64,000 nucleotides of DNA from NCBI RefSeq assembly GCF_000711195.1, contig NZ_JOMR01000001.1, positions 1,736,001 through 1,800,000 on the forward strand, in the 5' to 3' direction. This DNA comes from Thiomicrospira pelophila DSM 1534 (lineage in GTDB: Bacteria > Pseudomonadota > Gammaproteobacteria > Thiomicrospirales > Thiomicrospiraceae). Position numbers and translations under genes: made by a program. The notes under the pieces were generated by a model that was given only the letters and a program-made list of their open reading frames with translations, had not been told where the DNA came from and did not search any database. Within the stretch, counting starts at the first letter, position 1. Every line of letters begins with the position of its first letter. Of the stretch, positions 56,530 through 64,000 are shown piece after piece.

Positions 56530-58470
56530 TTAACTGGGTGGCTGATCAGGCATTAACAAAATTCGTCGGGTAATTTCCAACTCTATATCCCGCCCAATTT
56601 TCTGCTGCATTTGACGCTGGATCACACGCAAGGTTTCCGCACTCAAATCTTCGCGTGACGTAATATCTACCCAAACACGCACATCGCCGCCAAAGCGCGA
56701 CTCCACATCGGTCACATCTACCTCAACATCATTTTGTTTCGCACTCACCCACTCAACTTGATGCAATTGACGCATCAAGTTATTTTTCTCTACCAGCTCG
56801 TAAAAGGACATCAATAATGGAATCGAAATCAGCACCATTAAAATCAAGGTATAGCTGATGCCCTTCTTTGCCCGCTTAACCGGCGAATAACCCAGCACAA
56901 TGAAGGTGAAGGCGGCTGCCAAGGTAATACCGACTAAGTTAGTTAAAAACAATAAGAACGAACCTAAAACAATCGCCCAATCGCCCCAACCCAGGCCAAT
57001 ACCGGTCACCGCTAAAGGAGGAATTAACGCCACCGCAATCGCCACACCCGCCAGTGACTTCGCCACTTCGGCTCGGGCACTGGCATAAGCCCCCGCTATG
57101 CCGGAAATTACAGCCACCATTAAATCTAATAAATTCGGATTCAAGCGTGCTGCAATTTCAGGAGTGACGGTACTTAAAGGCATCAACCAGGCATAAATCG
57201 TGCCTACCAACAAAGCCACCGACGTACCCCAGAATAGCGTTTTTAAAGCGGTTTGCATCATGTTTAACTCATAACGCACCACTCCCATCGACAGAGAAAT
57301 AATCGGTGCCATTAATGGTGCCAGAATCATCGCACCAATAATGACCGGACCTGAACTCATAAACAAACCCGTAGCGCCTAACAGCGTACTCAACACCATT
57401 AAGACAATAAAACTTTCACTGAATAACGCTCCAGTGCGCAAAGTTACAAACAGATCTTTAAAATCTTCATCGCTGGCGCGTGGGAAAAAAGGCACGGGTT
57501 TGGTCAATAACGCACTGGTTAAATCGCCTTGTGGCAAAGCTTTAATGCGAACTTTATCTTTTTGATTTTTAAGATCTTCATCCTCAACTTCGCTCACTTC
57601 GATGTTACCCATGCCCCGTCCTAGGTGGAAACACACGGCTTTGGGATAAATCATTAAGTCTAGCTGATTTGCTTGATAAGAATAACCATCAATCCGATAT
57701 TCAAATTCGCGTCCACTAGAAGTCAAAGTTAATTTACTGGTTTGAATGACCCCCACAATTCTGGATAAATCGTCCATCGAAAAGCGGCGTACAAAAAACA
57801 CCACAAACATAAAATACAAATAGTTAATCAAGCTTTTAGGCGCCAATACAAAGGCATTTAACTTGCCATCTTGGCTGGATAAGTTTTCGTTCACATGATT
57901 CGCACCTTGGCTTCGGCTGTTATGCTCCAGCACCAAAATACCCGTGGCGGCCGTTTGAATATGTTGATCCTTAGCGGTAATTAAACTGTAGCTATCAAAA
58001 TGAATTTCATGCAGGTTATGCCAAAATGCTTTAATCTTGTCCCACATAGTGGCTTCAACCGCATTGTTTAAGCCAAATACATCCCCTGCTGTAACGTGTT
58101 GAAAAACCGGTTCTTCATTACAAATCAATACATCTACCAATTGACGACGATCAAGGTCCAGCGCATCCTCAAGTGCTTGGCTTAAATCCTTGCTGATCCC
58201 CATGCTTTTCATCGCAGCGGGGCAATGTTCGTTTGGTAAAATCGCCACACTAGGCGGTTGATCCAACAACTTAGCTTTATTCAGCCAACCTTTTAATTCA
58301 GCATCCGTCAGATAACTTAAAAATAAAATTTCACCTGTTTGCATAATCTCTGCATTAGGTTCAACAATATTCAGCGCCATAGCGCCATGTTGACTTAATA
58401 GCGATTTAATTTCATCAATGCGTTCTGATGTAGACAACTCACCCAGCAAAAGATAGATCGTTTGGTACAC
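56530..58470 (-). CDS. DUF389 (TIGR00341) membrane protein with DAGK-like N-terminal region
   Basis: 646 residues. C-terminal 300 residues hold the DUF389 membrane domain (LSTLLGATGLFMSSGPVIIGAMILAPLMAPI, then AYASARAEVAKSLAGVAIAVALIPP). The first about 260 residues are soluble. SVAILPNEHCPAAMKSMGI and the following LSQALEDALDLD have the spacing of a diacylglycerol-kinase-like catalytic domain, but the ATP-site glycines of that family are not seen, so it looks degenerate. Function unknown. It follows the SbtAB terminator, and any link to inorganic-carbon uptake is inference. Confidence 0.8.
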   Translation of the reverse strand: MYQTIYLLLGELSTSERIDEIKSLLSQHGAMALNIVEPNAEIMQTGEILFLSYLTDAELKGWLNKAKLLDQPPSVAILPNEHCPAAMKSMGISKDLSQALEDALDLDRRQLVDVLICNEEPVFQHVTAGDVFGLNNAVEATMWDKIKAFWHNLHEIHFDSYSLITAKDQHIQTAATGILVLEHNSRSQGANHVNENLSSQDGKLNAFVLAPKSLINYLYFMFVVFFVRRFSMDDLSRIVGVIQTSKLTLTSSGREFEYRIDGYSYQANQLDLMIYPKAVCFHLGRGMGNIEVSEVEDEDLKNQKDKVRIKALPQGDLTSALLTKPVPFFPRASDEDFKDLFVTLRTGALFSESFIVLMVLSTLLGATGLFMSSGPVIIGAMILAPLMAPIISLSMGVVRYELNMMQTALKTLFWGTSVALLVGTIYAWLMPLSTVTPEIAARLNPNLLDLMVAVISGIAGAYASARAEVAKSLAGVAIAVALIPPLAVTGIGLGWGDWAIVLGSFLLFLTNLVGITLAAAFTFIVLGYSPVKRAKKGISYTLILMVLISIPLLMSFYELVEKNNLMRQLHQVEWVSAKQNDVEVDVTDVESRFGGDVRVWVDITSREDLSAETLRVIQRQMQQKIGRDIELEITRRILLMPDQPPS

Positions 58471-58634
58471 CTAAAATCCTTTAAATATTATTTGTATTGC
58501 TAGTTAAAAACTCTGATTCAGATTCTAAACTACAAATCCTGATTCAATGCGGTTATTACAAAAGATTTATCATCCGCCTTATTTTGGTTAGCTTGAAGAA
58601 ACGGTCATTTAGGCTCTTTTCATAACGTTTAGAT

Positions 58635-58668
58635 CCAAAAAAGCCCGAACTAAGTCGGGCTTTTTTGG
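58635..58668. terminator. Rho-independent terminator of the sbtAB operon
   Basis: 14-bp stem CCAAAAAAGCCCGA/TCGGGCTTTTTTGG, 6-nt loop. On the minus strand it follows sbtB by about 90 bp and separates it from the DUF389 gene. Confidence 0.93.
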
Positions 58669-58756
58669 CCGTACAAGCAAAGATAGCTTTATCCTATCTT
58701 TACCAGAAGCTCCTAAGTTACGCAATTACAGATAAACGGGTTTGTTAACATTAACT

Positions 58757-59050
58757 CTAATGAATCACCCACATGGCATCTGAAACCAGACACATTCCAC
58801 CTAACTTTTTCAGTACGGGACGCACCGTTTCAATAATCGCAAAAGCTTCCTCTTCTGAACAGGCAATTAACACATAGCTGTTATCGAATATTCCACTTAA
58901 AATATCTCCACCTCTTAAGCCCCTCTCTCCATTACCATGAGCTTCACGTATAACTGTGTAGCTATTAATATTGATCTTAGCAAGTGATTCTAATAAGGCT
59001 TCAACCTCATGGGTATCAACAATAAATTCAACACGTTTTACTGGTTTCAT
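58757..59050 (-). CDS. SbtB-like PII-family regulator
   Basis: 97 residues. Ferredoxin-like PII fold: KRVEFIVDTHEVEALLESL, then a T-loop-like GNGERGLRGGDILSGIFDNSYV, then VRPVLKKLGGMCLVSDA. The tail is short and lacks the redox CGPxxC seen in some cyanobacterial SbtB proteins. GGAG six bases before the ATG at 59050 sets the start (a longer frame begins four codons upstream). It directly follows the SbtA gene, as in cyanobacteria, where SbtB controls SbtA with adenine nucleotides. Confidence 0.88.
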   Translation of the reverse strand: MKPVKRVEFIVDTHEVEALLESLAKININSYTVIREAHGNGERGLRGGDILSGIFDNSYVLIACSEEEAFAIIETVRPVLKKLGGMCLVSDAMWVIH

Positions 59051-59083
59051 TTTCAACTCCAATATTCTTTATTAAGGTTAACT

Positions 59084-60097
59084 TTAAGTCCACAACATAC
59101 TAATTGCTGCAAAATACAAAGGAATCCCAATCACAATATTAAATGGAAATGTGACACCCAGCGACATCGTAAAATAAACACCCGGCTTAGCCTCTGGAAT
59201 GGCATAACGACAAATCGCTGGAACCACGATATAAGAACCACTCGCAACCAATACTGCTAACAATAGAGCATCACCTTGTCCCATACCTAATACATAAGCC
59301 AAACCTATGGCTAAACTTGCATTCACTATTGGCATAAACGCAGCAAAACTCATCAAAAAAACATCCAAGTCTTTGGTTTGACGAAGTTGACGCGCTACTA
59401 ATAAACCCATTTCAAGTAAAAAGAAAGCCAACACTCCTTTAAAAATTTCACTCGTAAAAGGAGCCATCATGGCTTTACCTGCATCACCGGTTATATACCC
59501 GATTACCAAACTACCTATCAAAAGCAAGTGGGCGCCATCAGTAAAGGCTTCATGCAAAACGGCTTTCAGCGAAACAGAATTACCTGGCTGGTTTATAGCA
59601 ACCTGGCCAGCTCCTACCATCTCTGTTTGGCTTTGATGCTTTCTAACCAACGTAGCCAGCAAAACCGCCATGATAATGGCTGGTGATTCCATCAATACCA
59701 TTGCCACCGTCATATAGCCACCAAAATCAATTTCATTTTTAGTCAGGTATTGCTGTGCGGCGATAAAAGTTACCGCGCTAATTGAACCATAGGTAGCCGC
59801 AATCGCCGCTGCGTTAAAAGGGCTCGTCCTATTTCGCAAAAATAAAAACGTGTAGGCCGGTACTAAAAAAGCCATAAAAAGCGCGGCCCCTATTGCAATC
59901 AAAGCTGTACTACTAAAACCACTCGCCGAGAGAGCTACCCCTCCTTTAAAACCGATAGCAACGAGTAGATACAAGGAAAAAAACTTCGCAATCGGTGCCG
60001 GAATCTCAAGGTTTGAGCGCACCGCCGCCGCAAATAACCCAAAAAAGAAAAATAATATGGCTGGGTCGATCAGATTGTTAACCAATGATAAATTCAT
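59084..60097 (-). CDS. SbtA-type sodium-dependent bicarbonate transporter
   Basis: 337 residues with about ten hydrophobic helices. DPAILFFFFGLFAAAVRSNLEIP start, VAIGFKGGVAL in the first repeat and LLAVLVASGSYIVVPAICRYA in the second are SbtA hallmarks. It should import HCO3- with Na+ at the inner membrane for carbon fixation. It is upstream of sbtB (33 bp) and divergent from a LysR regulator 135 bp away. Confidence 0.92.
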   Translation of the reverse strand: MNLSLVNNLIDPAILFFFFGLFAAAVRSNLEIPAPIAKFFSLYLLVAIGFKGGVALSASGFSSTALIAIGAALFMAFLVPAYTFLFLRNRTSPFNAAAIAATYGSISAVTFIAAQQYLTKNEIDFGGYMTVAMVLMESPAIIMAVLLATLVRKHQSQTEMVGAGQVAINQPGNSVSLKAVLHEAFTDGAHLLLIGSLVIGYITGDAGKAMMAPFTSEIFKGVLAFFLLEMGLLVARQLRQTKDLDVFLMSFAAFMPIVNASLAIGLAYVLGMGQGDALLLAVLVASGSYIVVPAICRYAIPEAKPGVYFTMSLGVTFPFNIVIGIPLYFAAISMLWT

Positions 60098-60194
60098 TGT
60101 TACGTCCTCATGAAATTAAACACATCAAAAAAATTACTGTGCAATCATAATTTAATGCCATAAAATAAAATAATGAATTGTTTTGATAATAACC

Positions 60195-60210
60195 ATAGCC
60201 ATTTGGCTAT
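60195..60210. promoter_or_regulatory. LysR-type operator candidate between SbtA and LysR genes
   Basis: Perfect 16-bp dyad ATAGCCATTTGGCTAT (T-N12-A inside), 23 bases before the LysR start and about 98 before SbtA. Typical place for a LysR recall site. Confidence 0.6.
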
Positions 60211-60232
60211 ATAGATTAATAAGGATTTTGTA

Positions 60233-61132
60233 GTGAGAGTCACTTTACGGCAATTACAAACCTTTGAAGCGGTGGCTAGGCTCAACAGTTTTTCTCGAGC
60301 CGCACAGGAAATGCATGTCAGCCAACCAACGGTATCTAAGCAAATCAAGTTATTACAAGATGAAGTAGGCTTGGCGTTAATTGAACAGTTTGGCAAAAAA
60401 CTCTTTCTAACAGATGCGGGTAAGCTTTTATATCAGACTTGTGGAGACTGGGTAAAAACCTGGGATCGATTTGAACAAAACATTGCCAACATGAAAGGCA
60501 TGACTACAGGGCAATTGCGCATTGCGACTGTTACCACCACAAAGTATTTTTTACCAAAAATAATGGGACAATTTTGTCATACCTATCCAGGTGTTGATGC
60601 CCGTTTAGAAATTCTAAATCGAGAACGGGTCATGGAGCGCCTTGAGCGCAATGAAGATGATGTCTATATTATGGGCGTGCCGCCAGATAATCCCAATATA
60701 CTAGCCCACCCCTTTCTCGCTAACAGCTTAATGCTGATCGCACCACTGGACCATCCATTAGCTAAAAGGCGCTCTATTCCTATTCAGGAGATCGCCAAAG
60801 AACCTTTTATTATTCGCGAACCGGGTTCAGGCACACGTGTACAAATTGAAAGGCTTTTCAGTGAATTCAACCTACCCCTCAACATTCGGATGGAAATGGG
60901 GAGCAATGAGGCTATTAAGCAAGCGGTGGCAGGCGGACTTGGGTTATCGATCTTATCGAGTAGCACTCTAATTCATGAACAAAAAGCGAATGAATTGGCA
61001 ATACTCGATGTGCAGGGATTTCCGATTCAGCGCTATTGGTATTGGGTGCAACATAAGGATAAAAATCTATCACTCATAGCCCAAACCTTTTATGATTTTT
61101 TGCTGGAACACCTTGACCAATTCAAAGTTTAA
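60233..61132 (+). CDS. LysR-family regulator, CbbR-like
   Basis: 299 residues. HTH SFSRAAQEMHVSQPTVSKQIKLLQ, then a LysR substrate domain with GSNEAIKQAVAGGLGLSILS. The divergent SbtA/SbtB pair and the ATAGCC..GGCTAT dyad suggest it controls them; CbbR-type regulators respond to carbon status. GTG start. It ends 11 bp from the convergent DUF6671 gene. Confidence 0.88.
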   Translation: MRVTLRQLQTFEAVARLNSFSRAAQEMHVSQPTVSKQIKLLQDEVGLALIEQFGKKLFLTDAGKLLYQTCGDWVKTWDRFEQNIANMKGMTTGQLRIATVTTTKYFLPKIMGQFCHTYPGVDARLEILNRERVMERLERNEDDVYIMGVPPDNPNILAHPFLANSLMLIAPLDHPLAKRRSIPIQEIAKEPFIIREPGSGTRVQIERLFSEFNLPLNIRMEMGSNEAIKQAVAGGLGLSILSSSTLIHEQKANELAILDVQGFPIQRYWYWVQHKDKNLSLIAQTFYDFLLEHLDQFKV

Positions 61133-61143
61133 TTGACTAGGGC

Positions 61144-61992
61144 TTATGGATTACAAAAACCACAATATTGAGGGTCTGCCGTCGTTTTATTGGCAGGATG
61201 CATCTGCATTTGTTCATAATGACAATGCTGACAAATGTATACATGATTCAGAATTGATTGCGTTGGCAGCCCGCACTCAGCACATTGCAAGCCTGGGTTA
61301 GACTTAACAATATCAAAACCCGGCATTTCACACTGCGGGCAACAGGATGATAATTGTTTAACCAAGTTATGGGTAGCCGTTTCAATTACCTTCATCCGGC
61401 TCGGATTGTGCATCGCTCGCATATCCGTTTCAATAAAGGCCGAACCATACTGTTCAAACAAACTGCTAAAGTGATACTTTAATTCTTCAAGATCTTTAAT
61501 ACCTTTAATAATTCCCAAATTTTCACCCTGTGCTTTACGCAAGATAAGCCCATGAGAGGGAAACTTAACCGACTCGGCAAATGCCAGCAAATCAGACTCA
61601 CTGGTCACTTCTTTACCATTAAAATTGGTGTCGACGCTTAAGGCTCGCGCCAAAATTTCAAGGTTATGTTTTTTATCGATTAACATCACCAACTCATCAT
61701 CAGCACTCATAAAAAACATCTGTGGATGAGGCCCAAACGACCCTTCACTGGCAACAACCAAATCACCGCCTGTTTGATCTAAGGCCATTAAACATTTATT
61801 GCGCAAGGTCGTAATAGGATCATCTTTGCGCTCAACCTCACCCGAGAAAGTTCCAAGCAAATCCGTATCCAAGTCAGCAACAACTTCACAGCAAACATAC
61901 AACGCTTGCTCAAGTATCGGCGCAATCACCTGTTCTTTATGATGCTGCGTTGCAATCAATAAACGTCGTGTAACAAATAGATTATCCACCAC
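61144..61992 (-). CDS. DUF6671 protein with C-terminal zinc ribbons
   Basis: 282 residues. The N-terminal three-quarters (VVASEGSFGPHPQMFFMSADDELV core) match DUF6671; the last 75 carry repeated Cys pairs: SSCCPQCEMPGF, LQCAECGLP, YICQHCHYE, YCGFCNP, i.e. two zinc-ribbon modules. Function unknown. It begins with GTG, 6 bp after the dihydroorotase stop, so the two are co-transcribed. A role with pyrimidine or carbon metabolism is speculative. Confidence 0.75.
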   Translation of the reverse strand: MVDNLFVTRRLLIATQHHKEQVIAPILEQALYVCCEVVADLDTDLLGTFSGEVERKDDPITTLRNKCLMALDQTGGDLVVASEGSFGPHPQMFFMSADDELVMLIDKKHNLEILARALSVDTNFNGKEVTSESDLLAFAESVKFPSHGLILRKAQGENLGIIKGIKDLEELKYHFSSLFEQYGSAFIETDMRAMHNPSRMKVIETATHNLVKQLSSCCPQCEMPGFDIVKSNPGLQCAECGLPTQSILNHVYICQHCHYEQMQMHPANKTTADPQYCGFCNP

Positions 61993-61998
61993 TAGATC

Positions 61999-63339
61999 CT
62001 ATTCAACGCTTATAGCGAGCCCTTTAACCGACTCGTCAAACGCTCCACGGTCATAAACCAAATGACCATTCACCCAGGTGTGTGTAACCTGAGAATGAAA
62101 TTGCGTGCCTTCAAGCGGGGACCAACCACACTTGTACAAAATATTATCTTTATTAACCGTCCATTGCGCATTCAAGTCCACCAAAGTTAAATCGGCATAG
62201 TAACCTTCGCGAATAAAGCCTCTTTTAGTCATGCGATACAAAACAGCTGGGTTATGACACATCTTCTCAATAATTTTTTCCAACGAGATTTGGCCTTGCT
62301 GATAAAACTCCAACATCACATTTAGTGAATGTTGCACCATTGGCGCACCTGACATCGACTGAAAGTAAGGTCGATCCTTTTCTGCTTCTGTATGAGGGGC
62401 GTGGTCTGTGGTAATCAAATCAATATGATCATCTAACAACGCCTTTAAAAGGCCCTGACGATCTTGTTCGGTTTTAATTGCCGGGTTCCATTTAATTCGA
62501 GTCCCCAAACGTGCATAATCTTTGTCACTAAACCATAAATGATGCACTGATACCTCAGTGGTAATATTCTTTTCAGTTAACGGAATATCATTACGGAACA
62601 AAACGGTTTCTGCCGCAGTGGTTAAGTGCAAAATATGCAAGCGGGCATGATGTTTATTAGCTAACGCAATGGCTCTTTCAGTTGCCTCAAAACAAGCACG
62701 TTCGCTCCGAATAATGGGATGGTATTCAATCGGTACATTATCACCGTATTCTTGGCGAAAACGCGCTTCATTTTCCTCAACAATCTGTTCTTTTTCGGAA
62801 TGAATCGCAATAATTGACCGACAATTCGCAAAGAGTTTTTCCATTATTTCGGGATTATCGGCTAATAAATTACCCTTCTTAGTAAAATACAAACCATCAT
62901 CCGAAACGCCCAGCAACTTTGAGGTGTCCGTTTGAATAACTTCATCTATATTGTCGCCATTAACCCCAAGAAAAAAACCATAATTTGCTAAGGATTTCTG
63001 TGCCGCAAGGGCATATTTTTCTTCGAGAACTGACATTGAAAGCACATTCGGTACGGTATTAGGCATATCAATATAAGAAGTCACGCCACCGGCCACCGCC
63101 GCTCGACTCTCGGTCAGCATATCCCCCTTGTGAGTCAGGCCTGGATCACGAAAATGCACCTGGGCATCGATCACACCAGGGAATAAATACAGGCCCGTTG
63201 CATCGATCACTGTGGCACCCGGAACTTCACTAAGGTTACCGATTTTATGAATGAGCTGATCTACAATCAGCACATCAGCTATAAACTGCTGTCCTTCATT
63301 AACTAGGGTGGCTTTTTTGATAAGAAATTTTTGCGACAT
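61999..63339 (-). CDS. dihydroorotase (QVHFRDPG subtype)
   Basis: 446 residues. Metal-dependent amidohydrolase fold with VIDAQVHFRDPGLTHKGD, AIHSEKE, LHILHLTTAAE and LITTDHAPHTEAEK. The usual HxH metal pair is Q-x-H here. This matches a subfamily well known from Bacteroidetes (DDQVHFREPGL), so Q is not a random loss, but the metal site differs from E. coli PyrC. It closes carbamoyl aspartate to dihydroorotate. Other hydrolases (allantoinase, hydantoinase) are less likely given the DPGLTHK loop. Confidence 0.8.
   Translation of the reverse strand: MSQKFLIKKATLVNEGQQFIADVLIVDQLIHKIGNLSEVPGATVIDATGLYLFPGVIDAQVHFRDPGLTHKGDMLTESRAAVAGGVTSYIDMPNTVPNVLSMSVLEEKYALAAQKSLANYGFFLGVNGDNIDEVIQTDTSKLLGVSDDGLYFTKKGNLLADNPEIMEKLFANCRSIIAIHSEKEQIVEENEARFRQEYGDNVPIEYHPIIRSERACFEATERAIALANKHHARLHILHLTTAAETVLFRNDIPLTEKNITTEVSVHHLWFSDKDYARLGTRIKWNPAIKTEQDRQGLLKALLDDHIDLITTDHAPHTEAEKDRPYFQSMSGAPMVQHSLNVMLEFYQQGQISLEKIIEKMCHNPAVLYRMTKRGFIREGYYADLTLVDLNAQWTVNKDNILYKCGWSPLEGTQFHSQVTHTWVNGHLVYDRGAFDESVKGLAISVE
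63135..63146. repeat. near copy TCAGGCCTGGA (in gene)
   Basis: Core CAGGCCTGG in the conserved dihydroorotase loop, read on the minus strand as D-P-G-L-T. Could be fixed by protein function rather than by the repeat. Confidence 0.35.
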
Positions 63340-63496
63340 GGTTTTAAATCCGTCTAATGATTGGGCTTGTTCAAGATAAATTAAACCATAAAGTCTTTAG
63401 AAGATAACTAAAAAACAGTTCTGCCAATATGCCATTCAGCTCAAACCTATTTACACGATTTTAAATAAAGACCAAATACCTGTAAAAACACTACTT

Positions 63497-63526
63497 AAAA
63501 AAAAAGCTGAACATTTCTGTTCAGCT
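63497..63526 (-). terminator. Rho-independent terminator downstream of tRNA-Ser
   Basis: On the minus strand AGCTGAACA, GAAA tetraloop, TGTTCAGCT, then a run of T, starting 11 bases after the tRNA CCA end. Confidence 0.93.
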
Positions 63527-63537
63527 TATACGTAATT

Positions 63538-63628
63538 TGGCGGAGAGCGGGGGATTCGAACCCCCGATAGGCTATTAACCTATACGCGCTTTCCAGGCGC
63601 GCTCCTTCAACCGCTCAGACAGCTCTCC
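63538..63628 (-). tRNA. tRNA-Ser (GGA)
   Basis: 91 nt including encoded CCA, with the long variable arm typical of class II. Acceptor GGAGAGC/GCTCTCC, anticodon loop CTGGAAA (anticodon GGA), T-arm GGGTTCGAATCCC. Confidence 0.96.
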
Positions 63629-63676
63629 AAATTGTGTGCGGATTATATAGGCTATTCATATCTGTGTCCAGAACAA

Positions 63677-64000
63677 CTAGGGCACACGTATCACGCTATA
63701 ACCTAGCTTTTTATAGTCATTTAATTGGGCTGTCCCTGATGGGGCGACATCAATAAAAGACGGGAAATCATCAATGGTTTTATTAACCCGCCCCGCCACG
63801 ACTTCGCAAACATGAACCGTCACACCCTGCTGGTGCATTTGCTCAAAAGCCTGTTGATAAGGCTGACGGCTAAAGCTCTTACTGAACGCCTCCAGCTCTC
63901 GACCGTGACTAATGATAACCACGTCCAACTCTGCAAACGCCTGTTTTAAAGCCGTAACTTGATGTTGAATATAGGACGTGCGATTTTCAACAAAATTGGC
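63677..64000 (-). CDS. DsrE-like protein, 5' end beyond the window
   Basis: The frame is open to the right edge. At least 107 residues: a helix, the strand DVVIISHGRELEAF, another helix, VTVHVCEVVAGRVN, and a final VAPSGTAQLNDYKKLGYSVIRVP, the alpha/beta pattern of DsrE-like proteins, with one Cys at the position where some members carry the sulfur-accepting Cys. A role in sulfur transfer is plausible but not shown. Confidence 0.72.
   Translation of the reverse strand, partial: ANFVENRTSYIQHQVTALKQAFAELDVVIISHGRELEAFSKSFSRQPYQQAFEQMHQQGVTVHVCEVVAGRVNKTIDDFPSFIDVAPSGTAQLNDYKKLGYSVIRVP

Overview
The window is ordinary chromosome of a gammaproteobacterium. The best guess is a chemolithoautotrophic sulfur oxidiser of the Thiomicrospira / Hydrogenovibrio / Thiomicrorhabdus kind. 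This rests on a bicarbonate-uptake module (SbtA permease, SbtB PII-like protein and a divergent CbbR-like LysR regulator at 58.7-61.1 kb), a TorF-type porin, TusA- and DsrE-type sulfur proteins, and gammaproteobacterial operon orders. The genus is an inference. No phage, insertion sequence, CRISPR array or rRNA was seen. Three tRNA genes are present (Met-CAT, Gln-TTG, Ser-GGA).

Layout. 0-9.5 kb: small accessory genes (HAD phosphatase cut by the window edge, methyltransferase, SGNH hydrolase, Bcr-type and SMR-type efflux, class III nucleotide cyclase, globin-coupled diguanylate cyclase, GNAT, CPBP protease). 9.5-15.7 kb: clpB with a heat-shock-like promoter, a DUF218 protein, a CnoX-like thioredoxin/TPR co-chaperone, and a large methyltransferase. 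15.7-25.5 kb: two blocks that are usually contiguous and co-oriented but here face apart: dapF-DUF484-xerC-hslV-yqhA on the minus strand and hslU-DUF971-ubiE-ubiJ'-ubiB on the plus strand. 25.5-29.2 kb: TonB-dependent receptor with an overlapping secreted protein, DUF1840, and a host-attachment family protein. 29.2-37 kb: minus-strand housekeeping run parE, TPR lipoprotein, tRNA-Gln, prs, rplY, pth, ychF, tRNA-Met. 37-43.3 kb: pdxH-ung, a poly-HAMP chemoreceptor, and a MotA plus two MotB-like genes. 43.3-49.8 kb: plsC, gmhB, glyQS, tusA, M23 peptidase, anmK. 49.8-56.5 kb: TorF porin with a hairpin-rich 3' region, a ModE-like regulator, a GGDEF protein, and nrdAB behind a tandem NrdR-box-like operator. 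56.5-64 kb: DUF389 protein, the SbtAB/LysR carbon-uptake module, a DUF6671/dihydroorotase pair, tRNA-Ser, and a DsrE-like fragment.

The most striking signal cuts across all of this. A palindrome with core ACCAGGCCTGGT occurs 23 times exactly (my count by eye), plus about a dozen near copies, scattered inside genes in all three reading frames and between genes. About half of the exact copies are intergenic, and six of those are the 18-bp form ACCACCAGGCCTGGTGGT. Chance expectation for a given 12-mer in 64 kb is about 0.004. The core is two abutting CCWGG (Dcm-type) sites around a StuI site. It behaves like the cyanobacterial HIP1 element or a DNA-uptake/segregation signal and is the prime candidate for an undescribed system here.

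Start codons were chosen by Shine-Dalgarno spacing and gene overlap where these were visible. Functions come from motif recognition without any database search.
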